Assembly (NCBI RefSeq): GCF_001693255.1
Contig: NZ_CP016474.1
Span: 1,258,661 to 1,322,660 of the forward strand
DNA: 64,000 bases
Reading direction: 5' to 3'
DNA from: Picosynechococcus sp. PCC 7003
GTDB lineage: Bacteria > Cyanobacteriota > Cyanobacteriia > Cyanobacteriales > MRBY01
Made by a program: the position numbers and the translations under genes. Positions 57,224 through 64,000 of this stretch are shown piece after piece (position 1 is the first letter of the stretch; each line of letters opens with the position of its first letter). Below the pieces are notes generated by a model, which was not told the origin of the DNA, searched no databases, and saw nothing but the letters and a program-made list of their open reading frames with translations.

Positions 57224-58588
57224 CTACTCTTCTTCGTCTGCTGCTTCAGCCTCTTCTGCTTCGAGGGTTCCGGCTGGGACAAATTCAATCTCAGACTGTT
57301 CTGCGAGCCAATCGAGGGTTGCCTCAATGGTCAGTTCTTCTTTGATAGCTTCCTGGAGCCGCTCTTCATCAAAGCCTTCCTGGAGTTCGGCCTTAGCTTC
57401 CTCTAGGCGTTCATTGAATTTGTCGGTGTCAATTTCGATCTTCTCGACCTTGGCAATTTCCGTCAAAATCAAAGAATTGCTGAGACGTTGTTCTGCCTCT
57501 GGGCGAGCTGTTTCCCGCAGTTTAGGAATCATATCCTTGGTAAAGATCCGATTCACGTCGATGCCCATGCGGCTGAATTCCATCATCTGCTGGGTGAGTA
57601 CTGCCGTGATTTCTTCGTTAACGCTTACTTCTGGCAGTTCGGCGCTGTTGTTAGCAGCGAGTTGCTCTAGCAGATAACGACGCACGCTGTTTTTGGTGCT
57701 GATTTCGGCGTTTTCTTTTAACTGGGCCTCCAGACTTTCTTGCCAAGCAGCGAGGGTTTCAAATTCTTCGTTGGTGGCTTCGCTGGCAAATTCGTCATCG
57801 AGTTCGGGTAACTCGCGGCTCTTGAGTTCCTTGAGGGTTACGGTAAAGGACACCTGTTTCCCGGCCATTTCTTCGTTGCCGTAGTCGTCGGGGAAGGTCA
57901 CGGTGAATTTTTTGGTTTCTTCGGGTTTCATACCAACAAAACCGTCCACAAAGCCTGGAATAAATTTGCCTTCTTCGAGGTCAAGGGAAAAGTCTTCGGC
58001 TTGGGTGCCGGGAATGATGTCTGCTTCTTCTTCGCCAGCGTCGTTGACATAGCGGCCTTCATAATCGGCGATCGCCACATCGCCCATTTGGGCAGCCCGG
58101 TCTTCGACGGGGACAAGGGTGGCCAATTCGCGCTGTTTCTGGGTAAGAAATTCATCGAGATCCGCCGGGTCATATTCGCTCTTTTCGGCCTTGAAGCTGA
58201 GGCCTTTGTAGCTATTGAGGGTCACGGTGGCGGGGACATCCACGGCAGCCTTGAAGGTGAAGGCTTCACCGGGTTTGTAGGCGCTGATCAGGTCATCGAA
58301 GGAAGATTTGAGTTGGAAATTTCCTAGGGCCTCAATGTTTTCTTGGGCGATCGCCGCTTTTAAGCTGTCGTCGATCAAATCCTCAAGGACAGACGCCTTA
58401 ATGCGATTGGAGCCTAACCGTTGGATCAAAATCTGCTTGGGAACTTTGCCTTTCCGGAAACCGGGGAGGTTCACGGTACGGGCGAGTTTCCGCACTGTTT
58501 CATCATAGGCTTTTTGGGTGACGTCAGCGGGGACTTCGATTTCTAGCCCAACTTGGCTGGCAGGAAGCTTTTCCTGGATAACTTTCAT
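57224..58588 (-). CDS. tig: Trigger factor
   Basis: The 454-residue ribosome-bound chaperone has the N-terminal ribosome-docking segment NLPGFRKGKVPKQILIQRLG (the GFRxGxxP motif), an FKBP-like peptidyl-prolyl isomerase domain in the middle (MGDVAIADYEGRYVNDAGEE; FTVTFPDDYGNEEMAGKQVS), and a long helical C-terminal chaperone body. The last ten residues are almost all Glu, Ala and Asp. It meets nascent chains at the exit tunnel. It is followed by a strong terminator. In many bacteria it precedes clpP-clpX; here those genes are not adjacent. Confidence 0.96.
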   Translation of the reverse strand: MKVIQEKLPASQVGLEIEVPADVTQKAYDETVRKLARTVNLPGFRKGKVPKQILIQRLGSNRIKASVLEDLIDDSLKAAIAQENIEALGNFQLKSSFDDLISAYKPGEAFTFKAAVDVPATVTLNSYKGLSFKAEKSEYDPADLDEFLTQKQRELATLVPVEDRAAQMGDVAIADYEGRYVNDAGEEEADIIPGTQAEDFSLDLEEGKFIPGFVDGFVGMKPEETKKFTVTFPDDYGNEEMAGKQVSFTVTLKELKSRELPELDDEFASEATNEEFETLAAWQESLEAQLKENAEISTKNSVRRYLLEQLAANNSAELPEVSVNEEITAVLTQQMMEFSRMGIDVNRIFTKDMIPKLRETARPEAEQRLSNSLILTEIAKVEKIEIDTDKFNERLEEAKAELQEGFDEERLQEAIKEELTIEATLDWLAEQSEIEFVPAGTLEAEEAEAADEEE

Positions 58589-59000
58589 CGATGTTTAAAG
58601 GTTCTAATATATAAGTTACAACTAAGGGTCTTAGGATAGTTTTTGTTCGTTGGCGATCGCCCCTTTAGGGGTCTGAATTGAGCGCTCCATGATATCCTAA
58701 GGTCAGTAACCCAAACGCAGGATTACCCAGAATATGTTTGGGTCGGTCTATTGCGTTCTTACGAGGGGTTAACCTATCTGATAATAGTATAATTAGAGCT
58801 TCGATATACAAAGTCTTACGAAAGGGATGCACCAGCTTAGAACGACGAAAGCGGCCCTGCTTACTCTATCCCGACCCTCGCCTCCGGGGTGATGAACCCT
58901 CCCCGCCACATCAGAAAATTTCCCCAGGCGATCGCCCCCACCAGATTTTTGCTTTTTAATTCCATTACCCTTAACCCAAAATCATTAGGAGGTTTATTCT
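58589..59000. other. 412-bp intergenic region before asd
   Basis: It lies between divergent tig and asd. It contains a TATAAT hexamer at 58788-58793 (no good -35), a CCCCTTTAGGGG hairpin near 58663, and the asd ribosome site at its end. A possible leader RNA of about 200 nt could run from there to asd. I see no lysine riboswitch or coding frame I can support. Confidence 0.35.
58987..58993 (+). promoter_or_regulatory. Shine-Dalgarno supporting the TTG start of asd
   Basis: AGGAGGT lies 7 nt before TTG 59001. There is no ATG in frame near the conserved N-terminus, so this site decides the start. Confidence 0.75.
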
Positions 59001-60044
59001 TTGTCAAAATCAGTCAATGTCGCCATTCTTGGTGCTACCGGAGCCGTTGGCGCAGAACTCTTACAGTTACTAGAAGAGCGGGATTTTCCCCTCAACAACT
59101 TGAAACTTTTGGCCTCGCCCCGTTCTGCCGGGAAAACCCTAACCTTTAAAGGCCAGCCCATTACCGTCGAAGCCGTCAGCCCAGAAGCCTTTGCAGGTGT
59201 CGATATTGTCCTCGCCTCCGCCGGGGGAAGCACCTCGAAAAAATGGGCCAAGGCCATCGTCGAAGCCGGAGCCGTGATGATCGACAACTCCAGCGCCTTC
59301 CGTATGGATCCGGATGTACCCCTTGTGGTGCCAGAAATTAACCCAGAGGCAGCCCAACAACACCAAGGCATCATTGCGAACCCAAACTGCACAACCATTC
59401 TCATGGGGGTGGCGATCTATCCCCTCCATCAAGTGCAGCCCATTCAGCGGATTGTCGTTTCTACCTACCAATCTGCCAGTGGTGCCGGGGCGATGGCCAT
59501 GGAAGAAGTTAAACAGCAAACCCAGGCGATCTTGGCTGGCGAAGAACCGCCCACGGAATCCTTTCCTTATCCCCTCGCCTTTAATCTTTTCCTCCACAAT
59601 ACCCCCATTAATGAAGCGGGCTATTGCGAAGAAGAGATGAAAATGGTGAACGAAACCCGGAAGATTTTTGGCGCGCCCGACCTGCGGATTAGTGCCACCT
59701 GTGTCCGGGTGCCGGTGCTCAGGGCCCATTCAGAAGCGGTAAACCTAGAATTTACGCAGCCCTTCGATCCGGCCCAGGCCAAAGATATCCTCGCCACGGC
59801 CCCTGGTGTTACCGTAGTAGAAGATTGGGAAAACAACTATTTCCCGATGCCCATGGATGCGACGGGGAAAGATCCGGTGCTGGTGGGCCGCATTCGCCGG
59901 GATATTTCCCAACAGAATGGCCTGGAATTGTGGCTCTGTGGCGATCAGATTCGTAAGGGAGCAGCCCTCAATGCTGTCCAGATTGCGGAACTGCTTTGGG
60001 AAAAAAATTGGCTCCAACCGGCGGCGATCGCAACGGCGGTTTAG
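59001..60044 (+). CDS. asd: Aspartate-semialdehyde dehydrogenase
   Basis: Translation starts at TTG 59001 (SKSVNVAILGATGAVGAELL). The 347-residue enzyme reduces aspartyl phosphate to the semialdehyde, the branch point to lysine/diaminopimelate, threonine and methionine. The NADP site is at the start, the catalytic Cys is in IIANPNCTTILMG, and the substrate-binding RISATCVRVPVLRAHSEAV segment carries Arg and His. dapA follows 36 bp downstream and takes its product into the lysine/diaminopimelate pathway. Confidence 0.95.
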   Translation: MSKSVNVAILGATGAVGAELLQLLEERDFPLNNLKLLASPRSAGKTLTFKGQPITVEAVSPEAFAGVDIVLASAGGSTSKKWAKAIVEAGAVMIDNSSAFRMDPDVPLVVPEINPEAAQQHQGIIANPNCTTILMGVAIYPLHQVQPIQRIVVSTYQSASGAGAMAMEEVKQQTQAILAGEEPPTESFPYPLAFNLFLHNTPINEAGYCEEEMKMVNETRKIFGAPDLRISATCVRVPVLRAHSEAVNLEFTQPFDPAQAKDILATAPGVTVVEDWENNYFPMPMDATGKDPVLVGRIRRDISQQNGLELWLCGDQIRKGAALNAVQIAELLWEKNWLQPAAIATAV

Positions 60045-60080
60045 TCCAGTAAGATTTATGTGTGTTGTGTCGATTCGTTT

Positions 60081-60971
60081 ATGACAAGTACAAGATTTGG
60101 TCGAGTGATCACCGCAATGGTGACCCCCTTTACGGAAGAGGGGCAGGTGGATTACGCGATGGCGGAAAAATTAGCGGCCCATCTCATTGACCAGGGGAGT
60201 GATGCCCTGGTTGTCTGCGGCACCACCGGAGAATCACCAACGCTAACTTGGGATGAGGAGTATGACCTGTTCCGGGCTGTCCAAAATGCGGCCACCGGCC
60301 GGGCAAAGGTGATCGCAGGCACAGGGTCTAATTCCACCAGTGAGGCGATCGCCGCCACCCAAAAAGCCGCTAAACTAAATTTAGATGGCTCGTTGCAAGT
60401 TGTTCCCTATTACAACAAACCCCCCCAGGAAGGACTTTATCAACATTTCAAGGCGATCGCCGAAGCCTGTCCAGACATCCCCTTGATGCTCTATAACGTG
60501 CCGGGGCGCACCAGTTGTAACCTGTTACCCGAAACAGTGATTCGCCTCGCCACAGTGGACAACATCGTGGCAATCAAAGAAGCAAGTGGCAACCTTGACC
60601 AGGCCGCCCAGATTCGTTGTGGTGTGGATTCCACCTTTGAAATTTACTCAGGGGATGATAGTCTAACTCTACCTCTGATGAGCGTAGGGGCCCAGGGCGT
60701 TGTGAGCGTGGCCAGTCACCTCGTGGGGCCGCAGATGCAGGCAATGATCCAAGCTTTTCTTGCTGGCCGTACCCAGGAGGCGATCGCCCTCCACCTTAAG
60801 CTTTTCCCCCTCTTCCGTGTCCTATTCTGTGATACCAATCCCCTTCCCGTTAAAACCGCTCTCATTCTTCAGGGATGGCGTTTAGGCAGCTTTCGCCCGC
60901 CCCTCTGTCCCCTCAGCCCTGACCGCACGAAACAACTCACCCAAGTCTTGAAGGACTTGTCCCTCCTCTAG
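60081..60971 (+). CDS. dapA: 4-hydroxy-tetrahydrodipicolinate synthase
   Basis: ATG 60081 ([20 protein letters not shown]) is chosen; seven in-frame codons upstream are not conserved. The 296-residue TIM barrel contains [17 protein letters not shown], the catalytic Tyr in [10 protein letters not shown] and the Schiff-base Lys in VAIKEASGN. It condenses pyruvate with aspartate semialdehyde. The order asd-dapA-rnj is a recurrent cyanobacterial arrangement. The interval of 186 bp before rnj may carry a separate promoter. Confidence 0.95.
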   Translation: MTSTRFGRVITAMVTPFTEEGQVDYAMAEKLAAHLIDQGSDALVVCGTTGESPTLTWDEEYDLFRAVQNAATGRAKVIAGTGSNSTSEAIAATQKAAKLNLDGSLQVVPYYNKPPQEGLYQHFKAIAEACPDIPLMLYNVPGRTSCNLLPETVIRLATVDNIVAIKEASGNLDQAAQIRCGVDSTFEIYSGDDSLTLPLMSVGAQGVVSVASHLVGPQMQAMIQAFLAGRTQEAIALHLKLFPLFRVLFCDTNPLPVKTALILQGWRLGSFRPPLCPLSPDRTKQLTQVLKDLSLL

Positions 60972-61157
60972 AACGAAACATTCGGCGAACGGCCCACTGC
61001 CATGGCTTTTGACAACTGAACAGTATTGCGCCAATTACCAGCACCCTGGCGATCGCTGGTTATACCTAGCCGTTGGTCTTTCAGATACCTTCTCTAACAA
61101 GTTTTCTATTTCAAACCTTTTCTCTAGTTTTAACCACACGCAAATCTAAGGAGTTTT

Positions 61158-62984
61158 ATGAACAAGAGCAAACCCCAACCCACAACCCGTAAAAGAACCC
61201 GCACTAGCCAACAACAAACGACCAAGCCAGAAAATCTCAACCCCCAGGACAGTATCAAAATTATTCCCCTGGGTGGTCTCCACGAAATTGGTAAAAACAC
61301 TTGTATTTTTGAGTATGACGATGAAATCGTGCTGCTCGATGCGGGCCTAGCCTTTCCGACGGATGGGATGCATGGGGTCAATATTGTTCTGCCAGACACA
61401 ACCTATCTCCGGGAAAATCGCCACAAAATTAAGGGGATGATTGTCACCCACGGCCACGAAGATCACATCGGTGGCATTTCCCATCACCTCAAGCAGTTTG
61501 ATATTCCCGTGATCTATGGCCCACGTCTGGCCATGTCTCTCCTTGCCGATAAGCTAGATGAGGCAGGGGTTAGCGATCGCACCAAACTCCACAGTGTTAT
61601 GCCACGGGACATGGTGCGCATTGGCAAAAATTTCCTCGTGGAATATATCCGCAACACCCACTCCATTGCCGATAGCTTTACCGTAGCAATCCATACCCCC
61701 ATTGGCGTGATCATCCACACAGGGGACTTTAAAGTAGACTTTACCCCCGTTGACGGTGAACAGTTTGATTTCCAACGGCTCGCTGAACATGGCGAAAAAG
61801 GTGTTCTCTGTCTTCTAAGTGATTCGACGAACGCAGAAGTTCCCGGTCGCACTCCTTCAGAAGCTTCTGTAAAACCGAATTTAGACCGCATTTTTGGCCA
61901 AGCTCAGGGACGACTCTTTGTCACTACCTTTGCGTCTTCTGTCCACCGGGTCAGCATTATTTTAGAACTGGCGCAAAAACACAATCGTAAGGTGGCCGTA
62001 GTGGGCCGCTCCATGTTAAATGTCATTTCCCATGCCCGCAATTTGGGCTACATGAAATGTTTAGATGAGCTGTTCATTCCCCTGCGGCAACTCAAAAGCA
62101 TGAAGGATGAGGATGTCTTGATCCTGACAACGGGCTCCCAAGGTGAGACGTTATCGGCCATGACCCGGATCTCCCATGATGCCCATCGCCACATCAAAAT
62201 TAAGGAAGGGGATACGGTGGTCTTTTCGGCCAACCCGATCCCTGGGAATACGATCGCCGTGGTAAATACCATTGATCGGCTAATGATGCGCGGCGCCAAA
62301 GTCGTCTACGGCAAAGGGGAAGGGATTCACGTTTCTGGTCACGGCGCCCAAGATGATCACAAGTTGATGTTAGCTTTGACGAAGCCGAAGTTCTTTATTC
62401 CCTTCCACGGGGAGCACCGGATGCTGGTGAAGCACGCCCAAACGGCTCAATCGATGGGTGTACCGGAGGAAAATATTGTGATTATCGACAATGGTGACAT
62501 TGTTGAACTCACGGAAGATTCCATTGGTGTTACTGGCAAAGTGCCCTCAGGCATTGAATTAGTGGATCGTTCTGGCATTGTCCATGATTCGGTACTCCAG
62601 GAACGGCAACAGTTGGCTGAGGAAGGGGTGATTACGGTGGCCGTGGCGATCGCCCAGGACGGTAATTTGATTGCACCGCCAGAAATTCATCTCCGGGGTG
62701 TGGTCACCGCAGCAAACAATAAATTGCTCCACCAGTTAATCCAGCGGAATGTCGAAAATGTCCTAGAGGATCGCCTTGCAGAGTACAAAGAGCATGGCAA
62801 ACGCAGCAATGAAGATATTGACTGGACTGACATCCGCCTAGAGATTGAAGCCTCCCTACAACGCCTCGCCCGTCGGGAATTGCAAGGGGAACCCCTTGTG
62901 GTCTTTTTAATGCAGGTCAGTGAACAGACCGCCGTTAGAGCCCAACGCCGTCGTCGTCGCCCTACGGCATCCCTTGCTTCCTAA
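61158..62984 (+). CDS. rnj: Ribonuclease J
   Basis: The 608-residue metallo-beta-lactamase/beta-CASP nuclease has IIPLGGLHEIGKNTCIFEYD at the start of the fold, the zinc motif VTHGHEDHIGG, IHTGDFKVD, and the beta-CASP His in HVSGHGAQDDHKLML and FFIPFHGEHRMLV. A basic, disordered head of about 30 residues (KPQPTTRKRTRTSQQQTTKP) and a short basic tail are cyanobacterial features. It performs 5'-3' exonucleolytic and endonucleolytic mRNA decay and rRNA maturation. A strong terminator follows. Confidence 0.95.
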   Translation: MNKSKPQPTTRKRTRTSQQQTTKPENLNPQDSIKIIPLGGLHEIGKNTCIFEYDDEIVLLDAGLAFPTDGMHGVNIVLPDTTYLRENRHKIKGMIVTHGHEDHIGGISHHLKQFDIPVIYGPRLAMSLLADKLDEAGVSDRTKLHSVMPRDMVRIGKNFLVEYIRNTHSIADSFTVAIHTPIGVIIHTGDFKVDFTPVDGEQFDFQRLAEHGEKGVLCLLSDSTNAEVPGRTPSEASVKPNLDRIFGQAQGRLFVTTFASSVHRVSIILELAQKHNRKVAVVGRSMLNVISHARNLGYMKCLDELFIPLRQLKSMKDEDVLILTTGSQGETLSAMTRISHDAHRHIKIKEGDTVVFSANPIPGNTIAVVNTIDRLMMRGAKVVYGKGEGIHVSGHGAQDDHKLMLALTKPKFFIPFHGEHRMLVKHAQTAQSMGVPEENIVIIDNGDIVELTEDSIGVTGKVPSGIELVDRSGIVHDSVLQERQQLAEEGVITVAVAIAQDGNLIAPPEIHLRGVVTAANNKLLHQLIQRNVENVLEDRLAEYKEHGKRSNEDIDWTDIRLEIEASLQRLARRELQGEPLVVFLMQVSEQTAVRAQRRRRRPTASLAS

Positions 62985-63043
62985 GTAAGAGTAAGAGGAT
63001 TTGGCATTTGCGCTAAGTCTCTTATGAGCATCTGAATATTACG

Positions 63044-63071
63044 AAAGGGAGCCATAATGACTCCCTTTTTT
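63044..63071 (+). terminator. rnj terminator
   Basis: AAAGGGAG, a 9-nt loop and CTCCCTTT run into a T tract. It lies 60 bp past the rnj stop. Confidence 0.8.
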
Positions 63072-63127
63072 GTTTACTGAAAGGATTTGAAAAAATCTGC
63101 TGGCCGATGGCCAAGTTCCCAGGGAAA

Positions 63128-63550
63128 TTAATTTTCGCTGTTTTGAGCTTGAGCCGGATCCACCCAGATAATGCGCCGTTGCTTGGGATCGACTTTAATG
63201 GTGTACTCCTGCATTAACTGATGACTCCCATAGGCATCAAAGTGGCGGTTAAATTCTTGTCGTAGTTTGGCGACCCGTTGTTCTGCCTCGGTGACTTCGC
63301 CCTTAAGAACGGACAATTGCTGCCGTTGGGAGAGTTGGGCCGGTAACAGTTGGGCAATGGAGACGATCGCCACCCCGCCGAGTAAACAGTTCACAGAAAT
63401 CTGCGCCGCTAATTCCCAACAGGCTAACCGATGGTGTTTTGTCGCCGCCGTCGATTGGCCAGAATTTTTTTGGCCTTTGTTATGGCGACGTTTCTGGAGG
63501 GGAACGGGGGTCTGTTTCTGGGGTGATTGTGGGGGAGAGAAGCCGTACAT
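63128..63550 (-). CDS. Unknown single-pass protein with coiled coil (FtsB/FtsL-like topology)
   Basis: From ATG 63550 (MYGFSPPQSPQKQTPVPLQK) the 140-residue product has a basic, Pro/Gln-rich cytoplasmic head of about 45 residues, one transmembrane helix (ISVNCLLGGVAIVSIAQLLP), and then a coiled coil (LSVLKGEVTEAEQRVAKLRQ) ending in a small strand-rich tail (QRRIIWVDPAQ). This topology is that of FtsB, FtsL or DivIC division proteins, but no sequence motif proves it. A start six codons upstream is also possible. The gene is convergent with rnj. Confidence 0.65.
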   Translation of the reverse strand: MYGFSPPQSPQKQTPVPLQKRRHNKGQKNSGQSTAATKHHRLACWELAAQISVNCLLGGVAIVSIAQLLPAQLSQRQQLSVLKGEVTEAEQRVAKLRQEFNRHFDAYGSHQLMQEYTIKVDPKQRRIIWVDPAQAQNSEN

Positions 63551-64000
63551 GAACACTGGATCCAACAACTAAACAAACAAGAAATCGCGTAACCTGAAGT
63601 TATCGAAGCATTTTTCTTTGATTGAGAATGCTTGTAACAAGCCTTTTTAGAAAAAAACGATCGATAGTTTTGCCGATGTTTAAAGGCGTTTAAATAACAG
63701 TAGATGCGCTCAAAATGGATCAAGGCGATCGCCCAAATCATGGAGATTTAAATGCATTTAAGCTCGAAATTAGCAACAATTTTTGGAGAAACCTTGATCA
63801 AATTCTGGCCTTGATGCTAGCAGCATCTTAGCATTTACATTTTAAAAAATTAGGATCTCTTCAAAAAGCAGCCCGGATCCCCCAAAAACCAGGCAGATGT
63901 AATTTCTATTGATAAATAAAACAAATCACAGCCACACAAATTTTGTCAGATTTTAATAGGTTTCTGCATAGGGGCTGGGACTCTGGGCCAGATTTAAAAA
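63551..64000. other. Gene-free right edge of the window
   Basis: The last 450 bp are AT-rich. I see a small hairpin GATGCT-AGC-AGCATC at 63813-63827 and no supported reading frame, tRNA or terminator. It probably contains the promoter of the FtsB-like gene and of a gene beyond the edge. Confidence 0.4.

Noticed and set aside
58738-58959. 73-codon plus-strand frame before asd
   Set aside because: It lacks a ribosome site and a plausible protein composition; the region reads as leader or promoter DNA.
58589-59000. Lysine riboswitch upstream of asd
   Set aside because: Aspartate-pathway genes often have one in Firmicutes. I could not fold the conserved five-helix core from this sequence, and cyanobacteria are not known for it.

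Overview
The window is cyanobacterial chromosome. The palindrome GCGATCGC (HIP1) occurs throughout both strands, and the genes include ferredoxin nitrate reductase, PetM, Psb28-like and CyanoP photosystem proteins, RpaA, a flavodiiron protein and a phycobiliprotein-era PII protein. The MFS-type nitrate permease beside narB, together with the general gene style, resembles marine/euryhaline unicellular Synechococcus of the PCC 7002 (Picosynechococcus) type; this assignment is from memory of gene content and was not tested by a search.

Layout. 1-2.4 kb: the end of a membrane protein, an unknown membrane protein, a 45-codon ParA remnant and a two-gene AbiEii-type nucleotidyltransferase module. 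2.4-8.7 kb: a DHH-CBS-CCA nucleotidyltransferase fusion, a secreted cupin, flavodiiron protein Flv3 and chromate transporter ChrA. 8.7-10.75 kb: an accessory spot where a brnT-brnA toxin-antitoxin pair has been split by a 1.5-kb IS200/IS605-type element carrying tnpB and a tiny divergent ribbon-helix-helix gene. 10.9-14.5 kb: ureA, exbB-exbD, a tmk-like kinase and a flavin oxidoreductase. 14.6-19.6 kb: nitrate assimilation (narB, nrtP with a consensus NtcA site), a Psb28-like gene and petM. 19.8-22.6 kb: dcd and a thyX interrupted by a 444-residue HNH intein. 22.8-28 kb: rpaA, a perfect 107-bp tandem duplication, two unknown proteins and a 919-residue very acidic protein. 28-32.2 kb: maf, cyanoP, hemA, glpX.

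32.3-41.3 kb holds a STAND ATPase that lacks sensor repeats, an FTR1 iron permease, a secreted Asp/Tyr-rich protein, a dienelactone hydrolase, a MerA-like oxidoreductase, and a minus-strand run of a saccharopine-dehydrogenase-like gene, xth and folP. 41.6-50 kb: a STAS protein, mfd, a cupredoxin, glnB, a hotdog thioesterase (likely phylloquinone pathway), two unknown proteins and bioF. 50-57 kb: polA (with bioF directly downstream), a methyltransferase, ilvC, map and a small unknown gene followed by a second, diverged map tail. 57-64 kb: tig, then asd-dapA-rnj and an FtsB/L-topology membrane protein.

Most of the window is housekeeping. Themes that connect genes are nitrogen (narB, nrtP, ureA, glnB, NtcA site), thymidine nucleotide supply (dcd, thyX, tmk-like), lysine/diaminopimelate synthesis (asd, dapA) and DNA repair (mfd, polA, xth). 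The accessory content most worth attention is the TnpB element inside brnT, the thyX intein with paired HTH repeats, the exact 107-bp duplication between convergent genes, the kinase without its P-loop lysine, and the sensorless STAND protein. No rRNA, tRNA or CRISPR array was seen.
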